A stretch of 64,000 nucleotides of DNA from Rhodobacterales bacterium (GTDB lineage: Bacteria; Pseudomonadota; Alphaproteobacteria; Rhodobacterales; Rhodobacteraceae). The translations under genes were made by a program, and so were the position numbers. This document shows, piece after piece, positions 16,940 through 24,880 of the stretch (within the stretch, counting starts at the first letter, position 1; every line of letters starts with the position of its first letter). A model generated the notes under the pieces. That model was not told where the DNA came from and did no database searches. It saw only the letters and a program-made list of their open reading frames with translations. Location: contig JAJNPS010000052.1 of assembly GCA_021155205.1 (NCBI GenBank), forward strand, positions 62,001 through 126,000. The letters are read 5' to 3'.

Positions 16940-16955
16940 CAAGGGCTTGTGCCCC
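16940..16955 (-). promoter_or_regulatory. candidate late promoter element upstream of protease/scaffold gene
   Basis: Minus-strand GGGGCACAAGCCCTTG, with the dyad CAAGnnCTTG, matches 15 of 16 bases at 26750-26765 upstream of the lysozyme gene. Mu has C-dependent late promoters in front of lys and I. A typical -10 is not obvious. Confidence 0.5.
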
Positions 16956-17012
16956 GCGCGGCCGTGACGGGTCAGGGGGATGGCGTCAGCTTGGCCCCGC
17001 GCCGCGCATCGG

Positions 17013-17495
17013 TCAAGCGCCGGGTTCGGCCAGGCCTTTCAGCCACTCGCTCAGGATGTCGATGATCTGCACTTCGTCCTCGGCCGAGATGCCGATGAAC
17101 GGCCGCGCCGGGATGTTGCCCCACAGATGCGGGAACTGGGCCTTGGTGCCCCCGAACTGCATCATGGCCGCGTAGATCATCGGCGATCCGACCTCGACCC
17201 GGTCGGGTCCGGGCTGCGAGAATATCTGCGACGACAGCGATCCCGACGGCCCGAACAGCGGCCGCGTGTCCACCCGGTTCGATTTCCGCGCACCATAGGC
17301 TGCCAGCGTCGCAGGCGATTTCGGGGCCCAGCGAACGCCCTCGGGCGATACGCCCGCCTGGAACCGCTCCTTCGTCGACCTGATCAGATACTCGCCGATA
17401 TCGATAAAGGGGGCGGTCATGTCTGTCATGCCATCAGCGAGACGCCGAAGGGCCGGGGTCATTTCGTCGGTGGTGATGATGATCTCTGCGACCAT
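17013..17495 (-). CDS. phage virion morphogenesis protein (Mu gpG-like tail completion)
   Basis: A 160-residue protein. It contains IGEYLIRSTKERFQAGVSPE followed by GVRWAPKSPATLAAYG and FGPSGSLSSQIFSQ, the conserved core of Mu gpG/P2 gpS-type morphogenesis proteins, and ends with the IPARPFIGISAEDEVQI motif typical of the family. These proteins act at the head-tail joining or tail completion step. It follows a small gene and the MuF fusion; the Mu order F then G is kept. Confidence 0.85.
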   Translation of the reverse strand: MVAEIIITTDEMTPALRRLADGMTDMTAPFIDIGEYLIRSTKERFQAGVSPEGVRWAPKSPATLAAYGARKSNRVDTRPLFGPSGSLSSQIFSQPGPDRVEVGSPMIYAAMMQFGGTKAQFPHLWGNIPARPFIGISAEDEVQIIDILSEWLKGLAEPGA

Positions 17496-17512
17496 GACGG
17501 GGCCTCTCGATG

Positions 17513-17851
17513 TCAGGCGGCGGGGACCGCCTCGGGCGGGGTCCAGTCGAAAGCACCCTGGCTTGCCGCGATGCGGCCAAGGTGCATGTCGTCGGCGGGC
17601 ACGCCCTGGGCCATCGCCAGTTCGACCTGTTCCACCAGGAACGCGGTCAGACGGCGGGATGCCTGTTCGGCGGTCTGGAATTTGCCCCAGGCATCGGCAA
17701 AGGCGTCCATCCGGTCTGCTGCGCCCACCAGGTCGAACCCCGCGGCAACCCAGCGCTCCACCTGGTCGGTCGATTTCAGGTAGGGCACGAACGTGGCGCT
17801 GCCGTCGTCACGGATGACGGCACGGGCAGTCGGGTTCCAGGTCTTCGGCAT
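17513..17851 (-). CDS. unknown 112-residue protein overlapping the MuF-ART gene end
   Basis: MPKTWNPTARAVIRDDGSAT...LEQVELAMAQGVPADDMHLG ending TPPEAVPAA. It begins inside the last 44 bases of the MuF-ADP-ribosyltransferase gene, so the two are tightly linked. It is a soluble, helical, mildly acidic protein without a recognised domain. Because polymorphic MuF toxins are often followed by an immunity gene, it could be one, but a phage head accessory protein is equally possible. Confidence 0.55.
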   Translation of the reverse strand: MPKTWNPTARAVIRDDGSATFVPYLKSTDQVERWVAAGFDLVGAADRMDAFADAWGKFQTAEQASRRLTAFLVEQVELAMAQGVPADDMHLGRIAASQGAFDWTPPEAVPAA

Positions 17852-19232
17852 GTCGGGCTTCCTTCGGCAGCACGGTGCGGGAATGCTGGCGGACCTCTTC
17901 GATCCAGACTGTCAGAACCCCGTCGCGCTCCGTCTTTTGTAAGATGGTGAATTGCAGGCCCGGTGGCAAGAGGATCTCCGATTCGCTCGGATGCTGCGAA
18001 ACAATCTGCACGTCGCGGCCGGACCTTGCCTTGATGATGAACTGCAATGGGCCGGCAAAGGCGCTCTCCTGGTCGCGCGACGTGCTGGTAAAGGCGGTGA
18101 ACTCGAACCGCGCGCCGGGCTTGGCCTCCCGAAAGAACGACATCAGACGGTCTCCCGGCAACGCGATCCCGCGCGCAGTGACCGCCTCGACCGGCTTCAG
18201 CTTCGCCAGCGTCGCGCGGAGGACCTCGACCAGGCGCGCACGCGGCGGCGGAACATCCTCGCCTGCCGCCATCATGCGCGCCACCTGGTTCAGGATGAAC
18301 GCCCCCGGTCCGGTATAGGCATTCACCACCATCGCTTCGGCGAGGCTGATCTCTGTCAGCCCCGCCTTGGCGTACAGCGCGCGCACATCGGACGTCATTC
18401 CGTCGTCCCATTTCAGTCCGGACTTCAACGCCTTGGCCATCTCCGCCTCGGTTGGCGCGCGCACAACGGCCTCGGCCGTCGCCGCGAGATCGGCGCCCAG
18501 GGGCTGCGGCAGGGTCGCAGACTTCGGGCCGATCGCGCGGATGATGTCCTCTGCGACCGACCGCCCCGGCGCATAAGCCCAGCCCTTGTCGATGCCAGAC
18601 GGCACGCCGGTGCGCGGATCGGGCGCGGCCCAGTTCGCCGGCAGCTTCAACCCCGGCTTGCCGCCCAGGCGCACCGCCCCCCGTTCCGACCGCGCGCCCA
18701 GGACATAGCAGCTGCAGCCCCACCCGTTCGGCGGCGCATGCGTGATCCAGAAAGGATGGTCCGGCGGCAGGATCAGCCCGTCCCAGCCCAGGTGCTGGAT
18801 GCGGGGTTCCAGCGACCCGCCGTGCCGGTAAACCCACAGGGGATAGTTCGCTGCCACCAGCTGCGCCATGCGACCGGCGGCGTAAGCCGTGGCCATGTTG
18901 GTCTTGTAGATGACGCGCGTGCGCCAGGCCTCGCCGGCCTTCGTCCCCTCGCCCGTCCAGCCGTGCCAGCCGTGCTTCTCGACGATGCGGCGAAAGTCGC
19001 GCCGGAACTCCTGCAAGGATGTGCCGTTCTCGATCGACTTCTGCACCGCCGCCCCCAGGTCCGCCAGAAGGTCGGCCTTCATTGCTCCCGCCACGACAAA
19101 GGCGCGGTCATGCTGGGCGTGGATCAGGTCGGTCCAGGTCGCGGTCGGAACCAGGTTGCCAAGGCGGATGCGGAACGCTGCGACCTGCGCCGCAAAGGGC
19201 TTGCCGAATGCGCCTGTCAGATCGTCAGCCAT
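17808..19232 (-). CDS. MuF minor head protein fused to C-terminal ADP-ribosyltransferase domain
   Basis: A 474-residue protein. Residues about 60-185 are the MuF (gp30/F) core: NGTSLQEFRRDFRRIVEKHG, THAPPNGWGCSCYVLGARSE. The remainder matches arginine-type ADP-ribosyltransferases: EAMVVNAYTGPGAFILNQVA, then a catalytic Arg in TARGIALPGD, the FTAFTSTSRD Ser-Thr-Ser motif and SESEILLPPG supplying the E-x-E pair. R-S-E order and spacing look intact. MuF builds the head and is thought to enter with DNA, so the toxin-like domain could modify a host protein at infection, as T4 Alt does. Target unknown. The C-terminus (KEARHAEDLEPDCPCRHP) follows the ART fold. Confidence 0.85.
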   Translation of the reverse strand: MADDLTGAFGKPFAAQVAAFRIRLGNLVPTATWTDLIHAQHDRAFVVAGAMKADLLADLGAAVQKSIENGTSLQEFRRDFRRIVEKHGWHGWTGEGTKAGEAWRTRVIYKTNMATAYAAGRMAQLVAANYPLWVYRHGGSLEPRIQHLGWDGLILPPDHPFWITHAPPNGWGCSCYVLGARSERGAVRLGGKPGLKLPANWAAPDPRTGVPSGIDKGWAYAPGRSVAEDIIRAIGPKSATLPQPLGADLAATAEAVVRAPTEAEMAKALKSGLKWDDGMTSDVRALYAKAGLTEISLAEAMVVNAYTGPGAFILNQVARMMAAGEDVPPPRARLVEVLRATLAKLKPVEAVTARGIALPGDRLMSFFREAKPGARFEFTAFTSTSRDQESAFAGPLQFIIKARSGRDVQIVSQHPSESEILLPPGLQFTILQKTERDGVLTVWIEEVRQHSRTVLPKEARHAEDLEPDCPCRHP

Positions 19233-21171
19233 CGGTCAGGACGGTCGCGACCCGACCCCCGGCATAGGCGGCCGTCATGGCGCGCGCGATCACGTCGGCA
19301 AGGTCGGACGTGTCGAGGTCGGGATAGGCCTCCAGAACCATCTCGCCGAACTCTTCCAGCGAGCCGGCAGCCGACAGCATCGCCTCGATCCGCGCCACCA
19401 TCGCCTCCATCGCCGGACCCGCCTCGATCGCCAGCCGATCCGCCAAAAGGCCGGCGGGCGTTCCCCCCTCAAATCTGGCCGCTGAGGGGCCTTCCCGGTT
19501 CAGGGCAGCTTCCTTGTCCCGCGCAAGCCAGTCTTTCAGCGTTTCGATCTCGCCTCCCTGCGCGCGGATCACCCGCTCGGCAAGACGACCGATAGCCGGG
19601 TCGTCGCCATATTTTCTGACGGCCTCTGCCATTTCAATGGCGGCTTTGTGATGCACGATCATCGCGCTTGCAAACACTGTATCCGCGTCGCCGCCAGACA
19701 GACCCTCCATGGCTTCCATCATCCGCTTCATTATGGCGCCGTAGGCTTCGGCCGCAGGCGTGCCTCCGGCGCCCCTCATACCCCCCATTTTTTTGGCCGC
19801 TGAAGGGCCTTCTTGGTTCAGGGCCGTCTTGGTACCCGGAAGGGACTGACCCCGTTTAATTTCCGCTGAAACATGTTTATTCTCGCGATTGCCTTCCGGG
19901 TCCTCGGTCGCGGACGCGCCAGCAGTCGCCGGGCGCATCATTTTGGCCCCCGTCTCCGGTTTTTTCAGGCTGAACTTTTCCAGCACCTCGCTTTGGTCCA
20001 CCTCAAGCCCGCGGTCGATCATCCCGCCGATCGCGGTGGCGAACGCCACCAGGTCCTCCTGGTCGGGTTCCGCGATCACCAGGCGCGGATAGACCTTCAA
20101 CGGGCCGAAGTTCAACTGCATCCAGGGCTGGATCAGGTCGCGGTTCAGGATCGCGGCCAGCGCCTTGGCATCGGCGCGGGAAATCGACTTCTGCACCTCG
20201 CGGTGCTCCTTGCCCGACCCGAGGCCGCCGGTGACCGCATCGGTCGTCGCGGTCTGGCCAAGCACGGCCTTGGAGATCTGCTGGTCCAGCCAGTCCGCGC
20301 GCTTCAGATAAAGGTCGGACGACGCCCCGATCGAGTTGTTCTCGATGAACTCGATCATCATCGATTCCGGGATGATGGCCGCGCAGTCGCCCGCGATGTT
20401 CGATACCGCCTGAAAGAGCTTGGACTTGTCCGCCTCGGATGCGGATGCGCCGTATTTGCCGACACGCAGCGGCTGGCCGTAGGTCTGGGTAAAGATCGCC
20501 CAGTCCCGCTGGGTATAGGCCTTGAACATCCAGCCCCAGGCCCCGACCCGCGCCAGGCCCCCGCGCAGCGCAAGGCCGGACTTGGCCTTAATGCGGGCAT
20601 AGATGAACTTGAACCCCGGCAGCGCCTCTTCCTGCCCGGTCTCGTTCAGCATCATGGGCGAGGCGAGGTCGCGCCTGTCGAACCGGAACCAGCGCGGGTC
20701 GCGGTATTCCAGCCGCTCGGGCATCCATTGGCCTTCAGACGTGTCCCAGATGATCTCGGTAAAGCTGTAGCCCTTGCCGATCGCGTCCAGGATGTCGAAG
20801 ATCTCGTCCGCCAGCTCGTCGCGGTACAGCCAGTCGCGGACCATCTGGGCATGTTCCTCGGCCTCGGCGCTGTCGTCGCCCGCCTTGACGGTTGCAGTCA
20901 TCTCCTCGATCGCGCGGCGGCGGGTGCCGAGGACGCCGAGGTAATGCGGATCGCGCTCCTCGATCGTCTCGGCCAGTTCCAGGTAGTGGATCGGGTCTCC
21001 GGCATCCGCCGCGCGCAGGATCGACGCCAGGCGCTGGGGGTTCATCCCGTCGGCCGGATAGCCCGCGATCGGGCTGCGGATGCCGCCGATCGTGGCGGCC
21101 GCGATTTCGGATTTCAGCGCCGCCTTGACGATGGGCTGGCCGCGGTGGTCCAGAAGCTGGGTTGTTTTCAA
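19225..21171 (-). CDS. portal protein (Mu gp29-like, DUF935) with inserted DUF305 domain
   Basis: A 648-residue protein, longer than the usual roughly 500. Residues about 1-420 are a normal DUF935 portal (GLARVGAWGWMFKAYTQRDW, PLRVGKYGASASEADKSKL, DAVTGGLGSGKEHREVQ, DLIQPWMQLNFG). About residues 470-550 match DUF305: MMEAMEGLSGGDADTVFASA, MIVHHKAAIEMAEAVRKYG and IRAQGGEIETLKDWLAR, including the HH pair and Q-x-x-E-I. The insert lies between two ALN(Q/R)EGPSAA segments encoded by near-identical 30-bp repeats. The normal portal C-terminus resumes after it. The portal forms the DNA entry ring. Confidence 0.88.
   Translation of the reverse strand: MKTTQLLDHRGQPIVKAALKSEIAAATIGGIRSPIAGYPADGMNPQRLASILRAADAGDPIHYLELAETIEERDPHYLGVLGTRRRAIEEMTATVKAGDDSAEAEEHAQMVRDWLYRDELADEIFDILDAIGKGYSFTEIIWDTSEGQWMPERLEYRDPRWFRFDRRDLASPMMLNETGQEEALPGFKFIYARIKAKSGLALRGGLARVGAWGWMFKAYTQRDWAIFTQTYGQPLRVGKYGASASEADKSKLFQAVSNIAGDCAAIIPESMMIEFIENNSIGASSDLYLKRADWLDQQISKAVLGQTATTDAVTGGLGSGKEHREVQKSISRADAKALAAILNRDLIQPWMQLNFGPLKVYPRLVIAEPDQEDLVAFATAIGGMIDRGLEVDQSEVLEKFSLKKPETGAKMMRPATAGASATEDPEGNRENKHVSAEIKRGQSLPGTKTALNQEGPSAAKKMGGMRGAGGTPAAEAYGAIMKRMMEAMEGLSGGDADTVFASAMIVHHKAAIEMAEAVRKYGDDPAIGRLAERVIRAQGGEIETLKDWLARDKEAALNREGPSAARFEGGTPAGLLADRLAIEAGPAMEAMVARIEAMLSAAGSLEEFGEMVLEAYPDLDTSDLADVIARAMTAAYAGGRVATVLTDG
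19477..19506. repeat. 30-bp direct repeat, copy 1, flanking the DUF305 insert
   Basis: Begins GGCCGCTGAGGGGCCTTC; 27 of 30 bases match the copy at 19795-19824. The two copies are 318 bp (106 codons) apart and bracket the DUF305-coding segment in the same reading frame. Confidence 0.8.
19795..19824. repeat. 30-bp direct repeat, copy 2, with adjoining atypical low-GC stretch
   Basis: Begins GGCCGCTGAAGGGCCTTC. The neighbouring bases to about 19880 (containing GGGACTGACCCCG and AATTTCCGCTGAAACATG) are less GC-rich than the gene and resemble palindromic intergenic-repeat sequence rather than portal code. Confidence 0.75.
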
Positions 21172-22817
21172 AAGACACCTCCTCGCAGACGCGCGCCCAG
21201 CGGTTGCCGCCAGCGGTTCGCCTCATCCTCGTCGGGCGGGCCCAGGGCCGACCGCGTGCCGCCCCCCGATCCCATGCCGCGATAGTCGTATTCGACCCAG
21301 CGCATCCGGCTGGCCCAATGCGCCAGGGCCAGTGCGATGGCATAGTCGCCGTGCCGCTTCTTGCCCGTCTCGCCCTCGCGCAGCGGCGGGACGCGGGCGA
21401 TGCCCCTGACCAGCTTGACCATCCGCAGGTCGGCCAGGTGGAACTCGTCGGCGATCAGCGCGATCGCGTCGTCCTCGAACGCGGCCTTCAGGGGCGGCAT
21501 GTGCAGGCGGTACCATTCCTCGGTGAACTTCACCGCCATGATCAGGCCGGAGCCCTCTGCGTGATCCTCACGGAGGCCGAATTTGCGGCCCATGTCCTCG
21601 GCCACAGTCCAGCCCATGCCGGTGGCGTCGAAGCCCGCGCCGATCAACTGGCCGCGCACCGCGTCCAGGATCAGCCCTACGATCATCTTCTGCTCGTCGC
21701 CCGGCACGTTGCGCATCTCGACGGACAGCGCCTCAGTCCGTTTAAGGGCCTGTTCAATGGCCAGTAACGAGACCGTTGAAAGGTCCGACACCCGGCCGAA
21801 GTCGAAGCCGAAGGCGTACTTCACGTCGCGCGGCAGGGCGGCCAGCTGCTCCTTCAGGTCGGCCAGGAACTCGGCCAGCAGGGCCTGCTGGTCCAGCCGG
21901 TGGCGGTAAAGGTAGTCTGCCGGCAGGTCGAGGCGCAGCACCTTCTGCTTCACCGTCATGCGCGCCTCGATCAGCGGGGCGGGCAGCCAAGCGCCGGAGG
22001 AGAGGCTCGGTACGCAGAAGAGTTCCTCGTCCGCCCCGTCGCCGTAGAAGTCGATGATGTCCTGCCGCCACTTCGCCTCGGCCTCGGGTGTCCAGGTCTT
22101 GCCGGTCACCAGCGCGATCCGCTGGTACAGCCCCTCGCGCAGCGCCTGGTCGAAGTCGATCCGGAGGTGGGCGTATTTCGACCGGCCGGACAGAATGTCC
22201 TGGATCGCCTGGTTGAACGGGTTCTCCGCCCCGTCATGGGTCGAACAGACCACGACCTGGCCACCCCACATCAGGAAGGCAAGTGCGGCCTTCAGAAGCT
22301 CGGCCAGCTGGTCGACGAACGCCGCCTCGTCAATGATCACCACGCCCTGCTTGCCGCGCAGGCCGCGCGGGGCGGACGACAGGGCCATGATCTCGAAGCC
22401 GGATGCGAACTTGATCCGGAAGGCGTTGATCGCCTTGTCGGCCTCGCCCTGGTCGAACAGTGTCTCTTCGACGGCCGCCGCCGCGCTGTCGAAGGCGCGG
22501 GCCCACATGGCGCAGGCGTCGATGAACTCCCGCGTCATCTCGCGGCTGTAGCTGATGTACATCACGTCCATCCCGCCCGCCGACTTCTGCCGCCCGGCGC
22601 GCAGCACGGCATAGGCCGCCAGCCCCCAGGTCAGGCCGATCCGGCGCGACTTCTCGACGAACAGGACCGGGCACACACTGTCCAGAAGCCCCACCGCCCG
22701 CGCCTGATAGGGCAGCAAGACCGAAGGCAGGCCATGCGCCTTCACCTCGGCCGGGATCGAGGCCATCGCGGCCGCGCGCGCATCCGCCCAGGCCTTTTCG
22801 GTCAGTGGCGTGGTCAT
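21168..22817 (-). CDS. terminase large subunit (Mu gp28-like)
   Basis: A 549-residue protein. A non-classical Walker A (VEKSRRIGLTWGLA, residues about 54-67), Walker B VVIIDEAAF and the coupling motif VVVCSTHDG form the packaging ATPase; the C-terminal half has the nuclease-type acidic residues FGFDFGRVSDLS and GFDATGMGW. It cuts and pumps phage DNA into heads and, in Mu-like phages, packages host DNA past the ends. The stop overlaps the portal start. It lies after DUF3486, the small-terminase equivalent. Confidence 0.92.
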   Translation of the reverse strand: MTTPLTEKAWADARAAAMASIPAEVKAHGLPSVLLPYQARAVGLLDSVCPVLFVEKSRRIGLTWGLAAYAVLRAGRQKSAGGMDVMYISYSREMTREFIDACAMWARAFDSAAAAVEETLFDQGEADKAINAFRIKFASGFEIMALSSAPRGLRGKQGVVIIDEAAFVDQLAELLKAALAFLMWGGQVVVCSTHDGAENPFNQAIQDILSGRSKYAHLRIDFDQALREGLYQRIALVTGKTWTPEAEAKWRQDIIDFYGDGADEELFCVPSLSSGAWLPAPLIEARMTVKQKVLRLDLPADYLYRHRLDQQALLAEFLADLKEQLAALPRDVKYAFGFDFGRVSDLSTVSLLAIEQALKRTEALSVEMRNVPGDEQKMIVGLILDAVRGQLIGAGFDATGMGWTVAEDMGRKFGLREDHAEGSGLIMAVKFTEEWYRLHMPPLKAAFEDDAIALIADEFHLADLRMVKLVRGIARVPPLREGETGKKRHGDYAIALALAHWASRMRWVEYDYRGMGSGGGTRSALGPPDEDEANRWRQPLGARLRGGVF

Positions 22818-23134
22818 GTCGCGCCCGGCCAGTCCGGCATATCGACGGTCTGGCCCGCCAAGGCATGCGTGCTGTCGGCGAGGTACAGCAGACGCCCTCG
22901 GGTCGCGTAAAGATGACAGATGGCGGGCGGCGCGCCGTTCTGCCCGGCATCGGACCCGTTATAGCTGGTCAGCACCGAGGGCGTGAAGGTCGGCACATCC
23001 TCGTTGTCGTCAAAGCCCCAGCCGTCGCCGGTTGCCGACCGCATGGTCAGGGCATGGGCGCGGTGGCAGGCCGGACACCAGAAGGCGACCCGGCCTCCTT
23101 CCAGACGGCGCAGCTTGGGCCCCAGGGCACTCAT
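22814..23134 (-). CDS. small zinc-binding-type phage protein (DUF6527-like)
   Basis: A 106-residue protein with FWCPACHRAHALTM near residue 19, later FTPSVLTSYN, a CHLYATRGRLLYLADSTHAL segment and VDMPDWPG at the end. The CPxCH...CH arrangement and the DSTHALAGQTVDMP ending are those of DUF6527-type proteins often carried by phages near packaging genes. Two Cys/His clusters suggest a structural metal site. Function unknown. Confidence 0.7.
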   Translation of the reverse strand: MSALGPKLRRLEGGRVAFWCPACHRAHALTMRSATGDGWGFDDNEDVPTFTPSVLTSYNGSDAGQNGAPPAICHLYATRGRLLYLADSTHALAGQTVDMPDWPGAT

Positions 23135-23403
23135 GGCCGACCCTCGATCATGTCGATCTTGTGCTTCAGGATCGCGTTCACGGCCTTGGCCACCAGCGAC
23201 CAGACCGACTGCGCGCGCCGGTGGTATTCGATCACGGTGCTGCCCTTGTCGGCCGCGATCCCGATCTCGTTCTCGCCGTACTCGGCCCAGCGCAGGGCAT
23301 AGTCGCCATGCGCTGACAGGTTCGACTGGTTTACCAGCCTGCCCTCGGCCACCACGCGTCCGTTCAGCTTGACCTCGATCGTCAGCATGTCCTCAGCCGA
23401 CAT
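23131..23403 (-). CDS. unknown small phage protein, 90 residues
   Basis: MSAEDMLTIEVKLNGRVVAE to KHKIDMIEGRP. ATG overlaps the neighbouring coding frames at both ends, as in the rest of the operon. Beta strands at the start and a helix at the end are likely. A family is not recognised. The position between terminase-associated genes suggests a packaging or accessory role at most. Confidence 0.6.
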   Translation of the reverse strand: MSAEDMLTIEVKLNGRVVAEGRLVNQSNLSAHGDYALRWAEYGENEIGIAADKGSTVIEYHRRAQSVWSLVAKAVNAILKHKIDMIEGRP

Positions 23404-23650
23404 CGCTGTCTTCCGGCAACTGCACCCGGTCAGGCCGAAAGACCGCCCGGTTGACCGCCATGAAGCCCTGCTCGATCTGGGTCCGCCCGATCGCCAGCCA
23501 GCGCTTGTCGACCTCGGGGTCGCGCGCCAAGTCGTCCAGGATGCGCAGAACGAACTCTTCGGTGTTCTTGTTGTCCGTGACGATCTCGACCGCGCGACGG
23601 TTTTGCGGCCGATAGCCAGGCACCGGCAGTCCGTTCGTCGTCTCGGTCAT
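23393..23650 (-). CDS. Acb2-like (DUF7681-type) candidate anti-CBASS cyclic-nucleotide sponge
   Basis: An 85-residue protein. It has PVPGYRPQNRRAVEIVTDNK, a central helix EEFVLRILDDLARD, and RWLAIGRTQIEQGFMAVNRA followed by VFRPDRVQ. The GYR start, the RW-x-x-I-x-x-T-x-x-x-x-G-F-M-x-x-x-R-A-V-x-R-P end and the size match phage Acb2 proteins, which bind the cyclic nucleotide signals of CBASS defence and so block it. The N-terminal M-N-x-I-K segment of the family is not clearly present here (DNKNTEEF stands in its place). It is a family-level call from memory of the motif. Confidence 0.6.
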   Translation of the reverse strand: MTETTNGLPVPGYRPQNRRAVEIVTDNKNTEEFVLRILDDLARDPEVDKRWLAIGRTQIEQGFMAVNRAVFRPDRVQLPEDSDVG

Positions 23651-24237
23651 TTGGTCACCCCCAGAATTTCAGCCTTGATCTGTTCGGTCGTCTCGGCGGT
23701 CAGCCCCTTGGCCTTGGCCACGGCCTCCACCGCCTCGCCCAGCCGCTTTTGCAACTGCGCTGTTTCCTTTGCCTTGCGGTCCGAACTCATGTTCTGGGCC
23801 GTCTGGGCGGACCGCATCGCGTCGGCGAGCTCTTTCAGCTCTTTCGGGGCCATCCCGTCCGCCGCCTCGCCCAGCAGATGCAGAACGGTCGATTTGACCA
23901 TCTCCCCGGCGATGATCGTCAGGTCGTCCGACGCCTTGGCGTCGTGCTTTTCGGCCAGCACGGCCACGATCTCGCGCGTCTGGTCCAGGCGGCGCGACAG
24001 CCGCGCCTGGCGCACCGAATAGCGGTTGAAACTGGAAAAGGCCGGAATGCGGAACTCCAGATCGCCCCGATGTTCGGCCATCAGGGCCTGGCAGCGGTCG
24101 ACGAACTCGCCATAGATGTCGGTCTGGGTCTTGTCGCGGTCCGACAGTTCGGACGCCGCCCATGACACGATCGCATCCGCCTCCGGCGGCAGAAGGTCGA
24201 ACGATGACAGGCGACCGCGCCCGATGGCCATGGTCAT
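23647..24237 (-). CDS. DUF3486 protein (Mu gp27-like, small terminase role)
   Basis: A 196-residue protein. It opens with GRGRLSSFDLLPPEADAIVSW and YGEFVDRCQALMAEH, and has SSFNRYSVRQARLSRRLDQT, the conserved pattern (G-R-L-S-S...D-L-L-P-x-E...Y-x-x-F...S-x-F-x-R-Y) of DUF3486. The rest is helical and coiled-coil-like. These proteins precede the large terminase in Mu-like phages and are taken to be the DNA-recognition subunit. Overlaps its neighbours by a few bases. Confidence 0.85.
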   Translation of the reverse strand: MTMAIGRGRLSSFDLLPPEADAIVSWAASELSDRDKTQTDIYGEFVDRCQALMAEHRGDLEFRIPAFSSFNRYSVRQARLSRRLDQTREIVAVLAEKHDAKASDDLTIIAGEMVKSTVLHLLGEAADGMAPKELKELADAMRSAQTAQNMSSDRKAKETAQLQKRLGEAVEAVAKAKGLTAETTEQIKAEILGVTK

Positions 24238-24539
24238 TCCCCCGGTCGGCTCGGGCGCTTGATGCCCTCGATCACGATGGCGCGCCGCAGATGGCGATGG
24301 CCCTTCTCGGCCAGGGTGGCGACCACGACCGGACCGGGCTTCACCAGGGTGACCGCTCCCATCTCAGCCAGCCAGTCGAGCTCGCCATGAATCCACTCGC
24401 GCGGCCGGTCGATGCCGAACCGGGACAGCTCCTCGGCCAGATATCCGGAATGCAGGCGCTCATCGACCTGGGCCGCAAGGGCCTTCAGAATGATCAGCCG
24501 CGCGTCCTCGCGGATCAGGGTGTCCATGTCCTTGCTCAT
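24234..24539 (-). CDS. Mu gp26-like small protein with winged-helix look
   Basis: A 101-residue protein starting MSKDMDTLIREDARLIILKA, with LHSGYLAEELSRFGIDRPRE and VTLVKPGPVVVATLAEKGHRH. The helix-turn-helix-like middle followed by a beta wing suggests a DNA-binding fold; the location between DUF2730 and DUF3486 is that of Mu gp26. Exact role is not established. Confidence 0.65.
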   Translation of the reverse strand: MSKDMDTLIREDARLIILKALAAQVDERLHSGYLAEELSRFGIDRPREWIHGELDWLAEMGAVTLVKPGPVVVATLAEKGHRHLRRAIVIEGIKRPSRPGE

Positions 24540-24880
24540 TTCCGACCCTGTTCGATCAACAGTTCCTGCATCCGTTCGCTGATGGCGGCGACGGGTTTCA
24601 GCCGCTCGTCCAGCCGGTCGATATGCCCTTCCATCCGTGCCATCGCCAGCTCGACCCGGTGCATGGTTTCCGCGTTGGGCATCCGTTCCACGCTGTCGCG
24701 CAGCCGGGCATGCGAGGTCTCGATCGCTGTCAGGCGCAGTTCGTCCGCATCCAGGCGCGCGGTGTTCTTGCGGCTCGGTCCAGAAAACAACATCCAGACC
24801 GCCGTGCCAAAGCTCAGAAACGTGTTCAGGGCCACGATCCACAGGACGATCTCGCCGACACTCAACTCTGTCGGCGTCAC
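24536..24880 (-). CDS. DUF2730 membrane protein (Mu gp25-like)
   Basis: A 114-residue protein starting at GTG 24880, which overlaps the holin stop (GTGA). It has one N-terminal membrane helix (EIVLWIVALNTFLSFGTAVW) followed by a long charged coiled-coil (DELRLTAIETSHARLRDSVE and AMARMEGHIDRLDERLKPVA). This is the DUF2730/Mu gp25 layout, often thought to act with lysis proteins. Confidence 0.75.
   Translation of the reverse strand: MTPTELSVGEIVLWIVALNTFLSFGTAVWMLFSGPSRKNTARLDADELRLTAIETSHARLRDSVERMPNAETMHRVELAMARMEGHIDRLDERLKPVAAISERMQELLIEQGRK

Noticed and set aside
15757..17175. 472-codon plus-strand frame opposite protease and decoration genes
   Set aside because: Same antisense artefact; the composition is not protein-like.
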